A program made the translations under genes and the position numbers. A stretch of 38,906 nt of DNA, from positions 1 to 38,906 of the forward strand of contig CAZCVI010000073.1 in assembly GCA_964502145.1 (NCBI GenBank), given 5' to 3'. This DNA comes from CAZCVI01 sp964502145. GTDB taxonomy: Bacteria > Acidobacteriota > Aminicenantia > UBA2199. A model generated the notes under the pieces. The model made no database searches. It saw only the letters and a program-made list of their open reading frames with translations, and was not told the origin of the DNA. The number at the start of each line of letters is the position of its first letter. Positions within the stretch are counted from its first letter, which is position 1. This document shows positions 1 to 8,317 of the stretch, piece by piece.

Positions 1-306
1 AAGTTAAACCCGCTTCCATAAATGTTCTACGTGATTTAGCTGTCTAATTAGAGCTTAAATATTTGTAGAAAGACTGATGAAAAATTCAAGGAATTAAAAT
101 CTCAGATAGAGAATTCAACTCCGTTGAAATCATAAGGAATCATTTTCATGGAGAATAGGACTATACGATTTCTTCCAAACAACATAGAAAATAATCCGGT
201 TATTTCGTAACAGTTCCTAAGGCGATGAATTCAGGTTCCCCGTAATTCACCGCCCAAAATAGAGAAAATAAGCTTTTCTACGAAGTCCGAACAGTGACTT
301 TATTTC
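1..306. other. Intergenic or truncated left edge, no supported gene
   Basis: No convincing gene lies in these 306 bases. Two short open stretches end in stops at 45-47 and 133-135 on the plus strand, so the tail of a gene entering from the left is possible but cannot be shown. The stretch is AT-rich. It sits downstream of the efflux operon, and I saw no strong hairpin with a T-run that would end that operon. Confidence 0.4.
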
Positions 307-1623
307 CTAATGGGTCTCGTACCTTCCGGTTACTTGCAAGTAATTCAATAACTTGGCCCGGTTACTGGCTCTGGCATCAATATTCTGCACCCTGGCTTGC
401 TGGCACAAAATCTGCGCATCCAGCAAATCGGAAATAGTAGAAACTCCCTGGTGATATACATCCTGACTGACTTTAAGATTCTCTTCCGCCTGCTTGACCA
501 ACTCGTCGGCCAAAGATATCTCTTTATACGACTCGGTTAACTCATACCACGCCTTCTGCATCTGCAATAACAAAAGTTCAGAAGTGTCTTTTAAGTTGTT
601 TTCCGCCATTTTTTCTTTGAGCTTTTTTTCTTTTAAAGTATGAGCGGCTTCCCACCACCCAGATATGGGGAGAGACACGGAACAAAACACGGCGAAATTA
701 TTGACACCGCCATTGTTCATGGCATTCAAATGAAAGCCACTGGCACCGATCCCAATCTCTGGCAAATATTCGCCTCTTTTGATGGCGGTTTGTAATTTCT
801 CGGCTCGAACTCCCTGTTGCAACAGCGCGAACTCGGCACGATTCTTTAATGCCTGCTCATGTTCAACAAAATAGTCCTGCGGATTCACGACCTGTGCCAA
901 TGAATCGGTGAACTCCATATCGGGTTCATACGCAATTCCCAATAATTGACAAAATGCCAAACCCGCCAAATGCTTACCATTCCTAATGCGTTGCTTATTT
1001 AATTCCAACTCGCTCCGCTTCACAGTCACCTTTAATAAATCATTCCTGGACAGAATTCCATATTTAACGGCATCGCTGACCTGCTTGAACAAATCATCCA
1101 ACATGCTGGAATACATATCCAAGGTTTTTATTTTTTCAGCCAATGAAACAAGCAACCAATACTGCTCCTCCGTTTTAAGAAGGATTTCGTTTTTGGTAAG
1201 CATTAATTTTTTCTTTTCTACCTGCTGCCCCAGGTCTGCCAGTTTATTGCCATTGATAATCCTGCCACCGGTAAACAAGGGCTGCATCGCAGTCACTGCT
1301 AAAACAGTGGCTCGATCCAACATGGATATTGACATACCGGGCATAAAGGGTATTTCCATGGCAAAGAGGTCCTTGGAATTCTTGAAATAATTTCCCATGG
1401 CCGAAATCTTGGGGAAATAAGCGGTAAACGCGGCTTTTTTTGTTTCTGCTGAGGCATCTACGGCCAATTCACCACTCTTGATCTTTAAACTGTTTTTTAG
1501 TGCCAACTCCTTGCATTGCTGGAGAGTATAGAGGGTATCGGCATAAACGAAAACCCCGCCAATACCGGGCATGATAACCAGCAAGCCAATAGTTATTGTT
1601 TTCAATAGCATTGTTTTTTTCAT
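307..1623 (-). CDS. TolC-family outer membrane efflux protein
   Basis: A 438-residue outer membrane factor that should form the trimeric exit channel of the tripartite pump encoded just upstream. Residues 1-29 form a signal peptide (basic start, hydrophobic core, VYA cleavage region). After it comes the usual TolC pattern: two repeated halves of long amphipathic helices, with the conserved LxxCxxLALxN-like opening (LQQCKELALKNS) near residue 34. The length is normal for the family. Its ATG overlaps the stop of the RND pump gene by 4 bases, so translation is probably coupled. Family and role are clear; the substrate is unknown. Confidence 0.93.
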   Translation of the reverse strand: MKKTMLLKTITIGLLVIMPGIGGVFVYADTLYTLQQCKELALKNSLKIKSGELAVDASAETKKAAFTAYFPKISAMGNYFKNSKDLFAMEIPFMPGMSISMLDRATVLAVTAMQPLFTGGRIINGNKLADLGQQVEKKKLMLTKNEILLKTEEQYWLLVSLAEKIKTLDMYSSMLDDLFKQVSDAVKYGILSRNDLLKVTVKRSELELNKQRIRNGKHLAGLAFCQLLGIAYEPDMEFTDSLAQVVNPQDYFVEHEQALKNRAEFALLQQGVRAEKLQTAIKRGEYLPEIGIGASGFHLNAMNNGGVNNFAVFCSVSLPISGWWEAAHTLKEKKLKEKMAENNLKDTSELLLLQMQKAWYELTESYKEISLADELVKQAEENLKVSQDVYHQGVSTISDLLDAQILCQQARVQNIDARASNRAKLLNYLQVTGRYETH

Positions 1624-4600
1624 TCTTTTTCACCTTCCTGGTAACTTTTGGATTTAACCAGTAATAAATAAGCGGCGGGTTGCACGAATATACCGAGCAG
1701 CATGGAGGTCATCAAACCGAAACAAATCACGGTTCCCATAGGCCCCCACAATGGCGAACCACTTAAAATCATGGGGATAACACCGACGGCAGCAGCAGTA
1801 GAGGTTAGAAAAATAGGCCGCATTCTCCGTTTCCCAGCGGCTGCGGCAATCTCATGCATAGATAAATTCTGCTTGCGACGCAACGTTTCCGCGTAATCTA
1901 TAAATATGATGCCACTGCGTACGACCATACCACACAAACTGATGAGCCCACCAAAAGCAGTAAAACCAAAGGGAAACCCCATGGCCACCAACCCGGCAGC
2001 AGCTCCTAATAAACCGAGGGGCATGGTTGACATCACCAGCAGTGACATGCGTACTCCTTTAAACTGGAACAGTAGAATAATAAAAATCAAACCAATACTG
2101 GTCAACAAGGAATAGGTCATGGATGTATAGTTTTCCATCTGGGCTTCATATTCCCCACCAAAATCAAAGGTGACGCCTTCGGGTAAGGACATTTTGTCCA
2201 GTTTTGCACGGAGACGGGTAAAAGAATCGGACGCCCACATGGTTCGTTTGACATCACCGTATACAGTTAATGTCCGTTTGCCATTGCGTCTGACAATCTG
2301 ACCCTCGGTCCATTCGGGGGACACACTGGCCAATTGCCGGAGGGGTACAGTTACGGGTAAAAACAGGGATGAGACGTATTGACCCGTTATATCATCCAGC
2401 GTATCCGGTTTGGTTTTCTTTCGTTTTAGCACGACATCCACTGCATAGTCACCTTCCCATACAGTGGCCACAGGCAATCCTTTCAAACCAACAGCCAAGG
2501 AAGTCGCGATCATGCCTTTGGTAAAACCGAGTCGATTGGCTTCATCTTCATTGATATTGAGTTTGATCCCTTGCCGTGCTTGTTCAAAATCATCCCGCAC
2601 CCAGATGACACCGGGATCTTTTCTCATTAATGCGGTCACTTGCAGGGAAACTTTCTTTATATCTGAAATATTATTCCCGGAAATACGGATTTCAAGAGGC
2701 GCTTTAGACGCCATCATATCCAGTTGTTTCATGCGAATATGGGCATTGGGAAAATATTCGCTTAATTTATCATGATATTCATCCAACAATTCAATAGTCG
2801 TTTCCTCGGATATCGTGTTTACGATCAATTGGGCATAATTTTTAGAAGGGAAATTGGGGGCATAGGTAGTGTGAAACCGGGGCGAGCTTGTCCCAATAAA
2901 CGCGGTGACATCTTTTACCCGTTTGTCTTTTTGCAAGGTCTCTTCAACCTTTTTTGTCACGCGGTCTGTTTCTTCCAAACTCTTGCCTTCTGGTAGATAA
3001 ATTTCCACGGCGAATTGGTTGCGAATAACCTTGGGAAAGAGCTGCTGGGGTAATTGTATGGCGAGGAGTATTCCCACAAGTAGCGAAAGCACACCAATGA
3101 TCACTGTTAAGCCGGGTCGTTTCAATGATTTATCAAGATATTTATCATATAACTTCTGGGTGGAGTTCAGAAATGAGAAGGCGGCTTTTTCATCTTTCTT
3201 TTTATTGAGTCCTGTTTTAATAAACACAAAATTGAGATATGGAACGAAAAATTGGGCCACTAACATGGATACCCATAACGCTACAGTAATGGTTATGGGA
3301 AGAGGTCTCATAAAATCGCCAGCCATTCCGGTCAAAACAAAAGCAAATGGCACAAAAGCGGAGATAATAGCGAGGGAAGCGGTAAATACAGGGATGAACA
3401 ACTCTGAAGAACTTTTCCACGCGGCATCCCAGACGTTTTCCCCATTATCGAGTTTTTCAATATGGTTATCCACCACCACAATGGCATCATCCACCCCCAT
3501 GCCCAGAACGATAATCAACGCGGCCAAAGAAACGGTATGTAACTCTACACCAAAAGCATGGATAATGCCAATGGTAATTAATGTGGAGATAGGAATGGTT
3601 AACGCGGATACGGCAGCTACACGAAAAGGCAGCAACAGCATAGTAACCAGGATAACAGCCAGAATAGCAATGCCCAACTCTTTAAGAAAGTTTCCAACGG
3701 ATGCTTTAACTACGATGGGCATATCGGCAATTCTGCCGATGTGTACGTCAGAGGAAAATTTTTGGGAGACACGTTTTAGCACGGCATCCACTTCCTCGCC
3801 GAAGGTGACAATGTTTTTTCCATACTGCATTTCCAGTGACAATATCAGGCACTTGGTCCCATTGGCGCGAACCATGGAATCGGGTTCTTTGTACTCACGG
3901 ACAATACGGGCGACGTCTTTTAAGCGGATCACATTGCCCGCTGGGTCGGCGTAAATAATTTGTTCTGCGATATCATTTTCTGTTTGGTAACGAGGTGGGA
4001 CATGTACCGGCATAATCAAATGCCCATTGTCCATATCTCCCGCATAGGATACTGTCCCTTCTGTTTTTAAGGCAGCCATTATTGTCAATGGTTTCACGCC
4101 GTAATAAACCAACTTTTCATCTTGGATATAGATGCTGATCTGTTCTTCAATTTCGCCCATATGTTTGAGTTTTGAGATCGATTCTATCTTGCGCAGTTCT
4201 TTTTCCAGCTCATCCAAGTAAGCATGTAATTCCTTATAGGTTTTGTTTTGGGCAGAGATGGTGAGTAAGATGGCGGAAGTGTTGCCAAAATCATTGGTGG
4301 CAGTGAGTGCCAGAACTTCGGGTGGCAGTTGGGATTTTAACTCATTGAGTCCATGGCGAAATTTTGTCCAGAAAGCATCGGAATCATGGACCTTATCATG
4401 GAGTGTTACAGTAATAATCATCACGCCTTCCTTGGAAATTGAAGAGGTTTTTTTGCGATTTACTTCATCAAAGCCGAAGAGGTAGTTTTCTACCTTGGTG
4501 GTGAGGCGTTCTTCTACCTGGGCAGATGATGCGCCGGGAAAAACGCCGATGATCAAACCTTCCCGGATAGTAAACTCGGGGAATTCTTGGCGTGGCATAT

Positions 4601-4703
4601 TAATTAACGCGTAAATGCCAAAACAAACCAACATAAAGGTAATCACAATGCTAATTTGTTTATGTTTGAGCGCGGATTGGAAAATATTGGGTTTTGCTTT
4701 CAT
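1620..4703 (-). CDS. RND-family efflux transporter, inner membrane pump
   Basis: A 1027-residue resistance-nodulation-division transporter of the AcrB/MMPL type, using proton-motive force to export substrates through TolC. An N-terminal membrane helix (about residues 18-35) is followed by the first large periplasmic loop, then a helix bundle with the proton-relay motif GMGVDDAIVVVD (the paired Asp of TM4). A second periplasmic loop and a second helix bundle follow. Length is typical. A good ribosome binding site (AGGAG) precedes the ATG, 23 bases after the adaptor gene. Helix sequences look intact, so the pump is probably functional. Whether it carries drugs, metals or lipids cannot be told here. 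Confidence 0.95.
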   Translation of the reverse strand: MKAKPNIFQSALKHKQISIVITFMLVCFGIYALINMPRQEFPEFTIREGLIIGVFPGASSAQVEERLTTKVENYLFGFDEVNRKKTSSISKEGVMIITVTLHDKVHDSDAFWTKFRHGLNELKSQLPPEVLALTATNDFGNTSAILLTISAQNKTYKELHAYLDELEKELRKIESISKLKHMGEIEEQISIYIQDEKLVYYGVKPLTIMAALKTEGTVSYAGDMDNGHLIMPVHVPPRYQTENDIAEQIIYADPAGNVIRLKDVARIVREYKEPDSMVRANGTKCLILSLEMQYGKNIVTFGEEVDAVLKRVSQKFSSDVHIGRIADMPIVVKASVGNFLKELGIAILAVILVTMLLLPFRVAAVSALTIPISTLITIGIIHAFGVELHTVSLAALIIVLGMGVDDAIVVVDNHIEKLDNGENVWDAAWKSSSELFIPVFTASLAIISAFVPFAFVLTGMAGDFMRPLPITITVALWVSMLVAQFFVPYLNFVFIKTGLNKKKDEKAAFSFLNSTQKLYDKYLDKSLKRPGLTVIIGVLSLLVGILLAIQLPQQLFPKVIRNQFAVEIYLPEGKSLEETDRVTKKVEETLQKDKRVKDVTAFIGTSSPRFHTTYAPNFPSKNYAQLIVNTISEETTIELLDEYHDKLSEYFPNAHIRMKQLDMMASKAPLEIRISGNNISDIKKVSLQVTALMRKDPGVIWVRDDFEQARQGIKLNINEDEANRLGFTKGMIATSLAVGLKGLPVATVWEGDYAVDVVLKRKKTKPDTLDDITGQYVSSLFLPVTVPLRQLASVSPEWTEGQIVRRNGKRTLTVYGDVKRTMWASDSFTRLRAKLDKMSLPEGVTFDFGGEYEAQMENYTSMTYSLLTSIGLIFIILLFQFKGVRMSLLVMSTMPLGLLGAAAGLVAMGFPFGFTAFGGLISLCGMVVRSGIIFIDYAETLRRKQNLSMHEIAAAAGKRRMRPIFLTSTAAAVGVIPMILSGSPLWGPMGTVICFGLMTSMLLGIFVQPAAYLLLVKSKSYQEGEKE

Positions 4704-4726
4704 CGGATTATTCTCCTGGCCCTATT

Positions 4727-5809
4727 TTATTCAATAACCCTGATGGCCGAATTATCCGCTAGCTTTTGCATACCGGAGACAATTATTTTCTCATTGCTGT
4801 TAAGACCTTGTGTGATACATATGCCTTCTTTTAAGATCGGACCGATGAGTACTTTTCTTTTTTGCGCGACACCTTGTTTTAGGTTCGCCACGTAGACAAA
4901 GTTTATGCCATTTTCATCCACTTGCACCACATGGTTCGGCACTACCAGGACCCGTGCTTTGGCCGTGGATTTTAAGCGCACATTGCAGACCATTCCCGGT
5001 CGAATAGTTCCTTCAGGATTGGCCAGGCCAATTTTTATGTCATAACTGCGGGTCATTATATTAGCCATGACTCCTATTTCTTCTACTTTCCCGTAAAATA
5101 ACTGGGCCCCTAAGGCAGGGATTTCTATTTCAGAGGTTTGGTCTTTTGTTATTTTTGAAATTTCGTTTTCTGGAACAGGAAACCGTACAAAGACCTTTTC
5201 GATTTGTACCAGAGTAAATACGGATACACCTGGGATCACATTCATTCCCGGTTCAAGCGAACGTTTACCAATCACGCCATCTGCCGGGGCATAGAGTTTG
5301 CAATCATCCCAGTTTTTTTTGGCAATGGCTGTGGCCGCGACACTTTGTTTTAGTCCGGTTTGAATCTCTACCATTTTAATTTCTGGCATGGTCGCGTTTT
5401 TGAACATCGGTTCAAAGCGATGGTAGGCATCTTCTGCTTGTTTTTGTTTGGCCAGAGACAATTCATAGGAATTTTTAAAGCTCTCCCCGTTTACATAGGC
5501 CAGTAATTGTCCTTTTCGTATCTTTTGGCCTTGAAGCACCAAAACACGGTCCACTAGCCCGGTGATTGGGAAACTGAGTGAAATAGAAACTGATTCTTCA
5601 ATGGTGCCACTGTAGGAAATTTGCATTTGGTAGTCGGCGACTTTGGCTGCTTCTACCTGGACACCGATGGGGGCTTTGGCGGGGATAATCTCCTGGGAAT
5701 GGCAGCCGGTTAAAATGGCGGAAATAATAATGGTTATAATGGCGATAACTATGGATGACAAAAATGCTTTCATTGACTCATCCAAAATATTCCTTTTTGA
5801 CAGCTTCAT
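4727..5809 (-). CDS. RND efflux periplasmic adaptor lipoprotein (HlyD/AcrA family)
   Basis: A 360-residue membrane-fusion protein linking the RND pump to TolC. A hydrophobic segment (about residues 15-33) ends in the lipobox LTGC with Cys36, so it should be lipid-anchored. It is followed by a biotinyl-lipoyl-like region split by a helical hairpin (about 95-175) and then beta-barrel and membrane-proximal domains. The reading frame stays open 26 codons further upstream, but I place the start at the Met beginning MKLSKR, because a TAAGGAGC ribosome binding site lies 7 bases before it and 31 bases separate it from tetR. Second gene of the tetR-adaptor-RND-TolC operon. Confidence 0.92.
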   Translation of the reverse strand: MKLSKRNILDESMKAFLSSIVIAIITIIISAILTGCHSQEIIPAKAPIGVQVEAAKVADYQMQISYSGTIEESVSISLSFPITGLVDRVLVLQGQKIRKGQLLAYVNGESFKNSYELSLAKQKQAEDAYHRFEPMFKNATMPEIKMVEIQTGLKQSVAATAIAKKNWDDCKLYAPADGVIGKRSLEPGMNVIPGVSVFTLVQIEKVFVRFPVPENEISKITKDQTSEIEIPALGAQLFYGKVEEIGVMANIMTRSYDIKIGLANPEGTIRPGMVCNVRLKSTAKARVLVVPNHVVQVDENGINFVYVANLKQGVAQKRKVLIGPILKEGICITQGLNSNEKIIVSGMQKLADNSAIRVIE

Positions 5810-5840
5810 TTTATTGCTCCTTATGTTGTGAATTGGGAAT

Positions 5841-6425
5841 CTAACGTTTATTGATGCCATAGAAATATATATCCATGATATGTTCAAGATTCTTTTTATT
5901 TTGTTCGGGAGTGTTTTCGAGAATCCATGATTGTTCCAGGGCTTTTACAGTGATAAAAATGCTAAATGCGGCTATTTCGAGGTCTTTAATAGCGAAAATA
6001 TCGTGTTCAATGCCTAACGCGAGGATTTTTTTTATGACTGATATCTCTTCATCATCGTATTTTTTCCTTAACTTTTCAATGAACCCATAGTGATCCAGGT
6101 ATTCGTCTTTAACAGCCGTGTAGAAATTGCCCAGTTTCTGTAGAACATCCATCCGGGTGAGAAAAAAAGCACGTAGTTTTTTCTGCGGTGTGTCCACCCC
6201 AGAGATAGCCTTGTTAAGTTCATTCCGAAGAATGCAAAACTCTTTATCCAGTATTGCCTCAAAGACATTTTCCTTGCCGGGGAAATAGTGATACAGGGAA
6301 CTTTTTGCTTTTTTCGCCGCATTGGCGATGTCATTCATGGTGGTTTTTGTATACCCATACTTGGCAAACATTTGACTCGCTGCAATAATAATGGATTCTT
6401 TAACATCTTTTTCTGTTTCAACCAT
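5841..6425 (-). CDS. TetR-family transcriptional repressor of the efflux operon
   Basis: A 194-residue TetR-type regulator. Residues 8-55 form the DNA-binding helix-turn-helix domain with the typical phrase TKTTMNDIANAAKKAKSSLYHYF. The helical ligand-binding domain follows. It is the first gene of the operon, with AAGGAGTG as ribosome binding site, and it lies just downstream of a palindrome that overlaps its own promoter. The likely role is repression of itself and of the three pump genes until an inducer, perhaps a pump substrate, binds. The inducer is unknown. Confidence 0.93.
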   Translation of the reverse strand: MVETEKDVKESIIIAASQMFAKYGYTKTTMNDIANAAKKAKSSLYHYFPGKENVFEAILDKEFCILRNELNKAISGVDTPQKKLRAFFLTRMDVLQKLGNFYTAVKDEYLDHYGFIEKLRKKYDDEEISVIKKILALGIEHDIFAIKDLEIAAFSIFITVKALEQSWILENTPEQNKKNLEHIMDIYFYGINKR

Positions 6426-6451
6426 GGTTCACACTCCTTTTTTGCTTTTGA

Positions 6452-6478
6452 TTCGACTATTCGACCAAAATAGTCGAA
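6452..6478. promoter_or_regulatory. Palindromic operator before tetR
   Basis: Perfect 10-bp inverted repeat (TTCGACTATT at 6452-6461, AATAGTCGAA at 6469-6478) with a 7-bp spacer. It lies immediately downstream of the predicted -10 box, across the expected transcription start. This is the position and size expected for a TetR-family operator, so autoregulation of the efflux operon is inferred. Confidence 0.75.
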
Positions 6479-6485
6479 CGGTCAA

Positions 6486-6513
6486 ATTGTATCATTGAAT
6501 TTTGTTTTGTCAA
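6486..6513 (-). promoter_or_regulatory. Sigma70-type promoter of the tetR-efflux operon
   Basis: Minus-strand -35 box TTGACA (6508-6513) and -10 box TACAAT (6486-6491), spaced 16 bp. Transcription would start near 6479, at the edge of the operator, leaving a leader of about 55 nt with a ribosome binding site. Confidence 0.7.
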
Positions 6514-6680
6514 GTGGAGTGCGGGAATTATTTTGCCTTCCTAATAATTATTATGGGACTGGGCACGGATTGGGCGGTTAGTTTAAATAAAAAAATTGCA
6601 GGGCGATGCGATAGCCCGAATGTTTTGGAATAATTTTGAAGAAATTTTTGGAGACAAGCTGGTTTTAACTTCTCAGTAGA

Positions 6681-6846
6681 CCTAAATCCACCATCAAATT
6701 CTTGAAAAAACGTGGACGACGTGGACAAAGTGGACGATATGGACAATGTCGACTAAAAACAAATGTTTTTTTGTCCACATAGTCCACTTAGTCTACTTAG
6801 TCCACATCGTCCATGACGATTTCAAAAATTTTGCGGTGGATTCAGG
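6681..6846. repeat. Hairpin repeat element, copy 1 (TGGACNNNN 9-mers)
   Basis: Ends are inverted repeats: CCTAAATCCACC at 6681-6692 and GGTGGATTCAGG at 6835-6846, each followed inward by an A/T-rich stretch of the type CAAATTTTTGAAA. The left arm (from about 6712) holds tandem 9-mers beginning TGGAC with variable last four bases. The right arm (about 6768-6816) holds five complementary units. Together they form a long imperfect stem with an A/T-rich loop. It lies between the efflux operon promoter and the next gene; no gene is visible in 6520-6875 otherwise. Belongs to a five-copy family in this window. Confidence 0.85.
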
Positions 6847-6875
6847 AAGATACGGCGTCTTGCCGATGGTTTGTG

Positions 6876-8210
6876 TTACTTTTTTCCTTCCAGTTCCTTG
6901 AGGGCGTCTATAGCCTTGGTATCTTTTGAATTGATTTCCAATGCCTTGCGATAATAGGCGATGGCTTTGCTCTTGTCTCCCGCCTGATGGTAAGCGAAAC
7001 CAAGAAAACGATTGATTACACCGGCATAACCCATTTTAGGATAATCGCGCAAGCTCAACTCCAAGAAAGGAACAGCATCCTGTACTTTTTCGGCCTTGTA
7101 CAACAGATTGCCAATCTTGAACATGGTGTATTCATCAATATCGTACTCGCCAGCATGATTGGTTTTGATATCATCATAAACCGGAACAACACCCTGGGGG
7201 CCTTTCTCTTTCCATGCATAAAACAGCGGTTCATATATGCTTTTCTTGGGAGGATCGGGCGGTGTTTTTCTCGTTAAACCTTCGTAGATATACTGAATCC
7301 AATCGTTTCGTTTGACGTAACTCACTTCCCATGAGACCCACTCTTTGAAGAGGTCCTCTTTTTGCATGACTTCCAAAGTTTTGCCTTGCGCCAGTGCTTG
7401 GCGAACTTGTTCAATAGTTTTTTCCAACATATCGACGAATTGTTGACCCTGGGCCATTGTACCATCTTCACCATGCCCGGGCACAATCCGTACATCAGCA
7501 GGTAACCAATCCAATACGAGACGGGAAATAGCGGGGTACTTCAACACATCCCCTTTTTGATCCAATGAAGGAAACTTGCACGCGGTGACCAGAGCGCCGG
7601 TAAAGGCAACTTTAGACTTGGTGAACCACACTACGATATCACAATCATCGTGCGCACCGGGAAAGGCTTTCATCTTGATTTCCTCGCCATTGAAGTAAAG
7701 GGAGAGGTCCTTGGTGAAGGTGAGTTTGGGAATGGAACTTTCATCGTAGCCATAGAATAGTTTTACGCCCTCCATTAATTTCTGACGGAGCCGAGCATGA
7801 CCAATGATTAAGATATCTTTACCAATGATTTGATTGCCAGAGAGATGTTCTTGATGGCTGTGGGAATTGATAATGATCTTGGGTTTTCCCCCGCCCAAGT
7901 CAGTGATGGCTTGCAATAGGTCATTGGCATCCTCGCGGGGACCACTTTCCATTAACAAAACACCGTCTGGCCCGATAGAAGCCAGTACCTTGTCGAAATA
8001 ACCCCCGGCACTGATACGTAATTCATAAAGAGTATCGGAAAGACGCACATACTCCCAGCCCCGCTCGGTTTCCTGGGCGCTCAAACAAGGAGACACGACC
8101 AGAAGACAAATAAATAAAAGAAGCACGGGAAAAATAGGACTGAAAATCCGCCTCAGAAAACAGGGGAACCGATTCGCAATAAAGCTGTTTGAAAAGTTTA
8201 TTTTGTTCAT
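6876..8210 (-). CDS. Secreted metallo-beta-lactamase-fold protein with C-terminal TPRs, altered active site
   Basis: A 444-residue protein with a long N-terminal signal region (hydrophobic about 25-40, cleavage near CLSA), an MBL-fold domain (about 50-250) and a TPR-like helical tail (about 365-435). Metal-site motifs are HSHQEH (117-122; Glu where the family has Asp), His187 in PGAHDDC and His246 in PGHG. The bridging Asp of the usual FTGD motif is replaced by Ala206 (FTGA), so metal content and hydrolase activity are doubtful. The frame is open 60 codons upstream, but the Met at 8210 precedes the signal peptide and sits 6 nt behind a consensus promoter. Substrate unknown. Confidence 0.8.
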   Translation of the reverse strand: MNKINFSNSFIANRFPCFLRRIFSPIFPVLLLFICLLVVSPCLSAQETERGWEYVRLSDTLYELRISAGGYFDKVLASIGPDGVLLMESGPREDANDLLQAITDLGGGKPKIIINSHSHQEHLSGNQIIGKDILIIGHARLRQKLMEGVKLFYGYDESSIPKLTFTKDLSLYFNGEEIKMKAFPGAHDDCDIVVWFTKSKVAFTGALVTACKFPSLDQKGDVLKYPAISRLVLDWLPADVRIVPGHGEDGTMAQGQQFVDMLEKTIEQVRQALAQGKTLEVMQKEDLFKEWVSWEVSYVKRNDWIQYIYEGLTRKTPPDPPKKSIYEPLFYAWKEKGPQGVVPVYDDIKTNHAGEYDIDEYTMFKIGNLLYKAEKVQDAVPFLELSLRDYPKMGYAGVINRFLGFAYHQAGDKSKAIAYYRKALEINSKDTKAIDALKELEGKK

Positions 8211-8216
8211 GAGGAA

Positions 8217-8245
8217 ATTATAAGGAATGTCTTTCAAAATTGCAA
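8217..8245 (-). promoter_or_regulatory. Promoter giving a leaderless mRNA for the MBL-fold gene
   Basis: Minus strand: -35 TTGCAA (8240-8245), 17-bp spacer, perfect -10 TATAAT (8217-8222). Only 6 nt separate the -10 box from the ATG at 8210 and no Shine-Dalgarno sequence is present, so transcription should start at or next to the start codon. Confidence 0.65.
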
Positions 8246-8293
8246 CAGGGGTTGGAAAATTTTTGAAACTGCGCGGTCGATATTCCAAAACCT

Positions 8294-8317
8294 GACCTTT
8301 AAAATGTTTTACAGGTC
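8294..8317 (-). terminator. Possible weak terminator at the end of the FHA-sigma54 gene
   Basis: A hairpin of GACCT/AGGTC plus TAAAA/TTTTA (one G-A mismatch, 2-nt loop) overlaps the stop codon of the upstream gene. It is followed on the minus strand by AGGTTTT. The T-run is short, so termination is plausible but not certain. Confidence 0.35.

Noticed and set aside
3019..3954. Long plus-strand open frame (311 codons) opposite the RND gene
   Set aside because: Antisense shadow of a well-conserved RND coding sequence; Ser/Thr-rich composition typical of such shadows.
6681..6846. CRISPR array or intrinsic terminator as explanation of the 9-bp arrays
   Set aside because: Units are 9 bp without spacers of CRISPR size, no cas genes are present, and the elements have shared ends and lack T-runs, so neither explanation fits.
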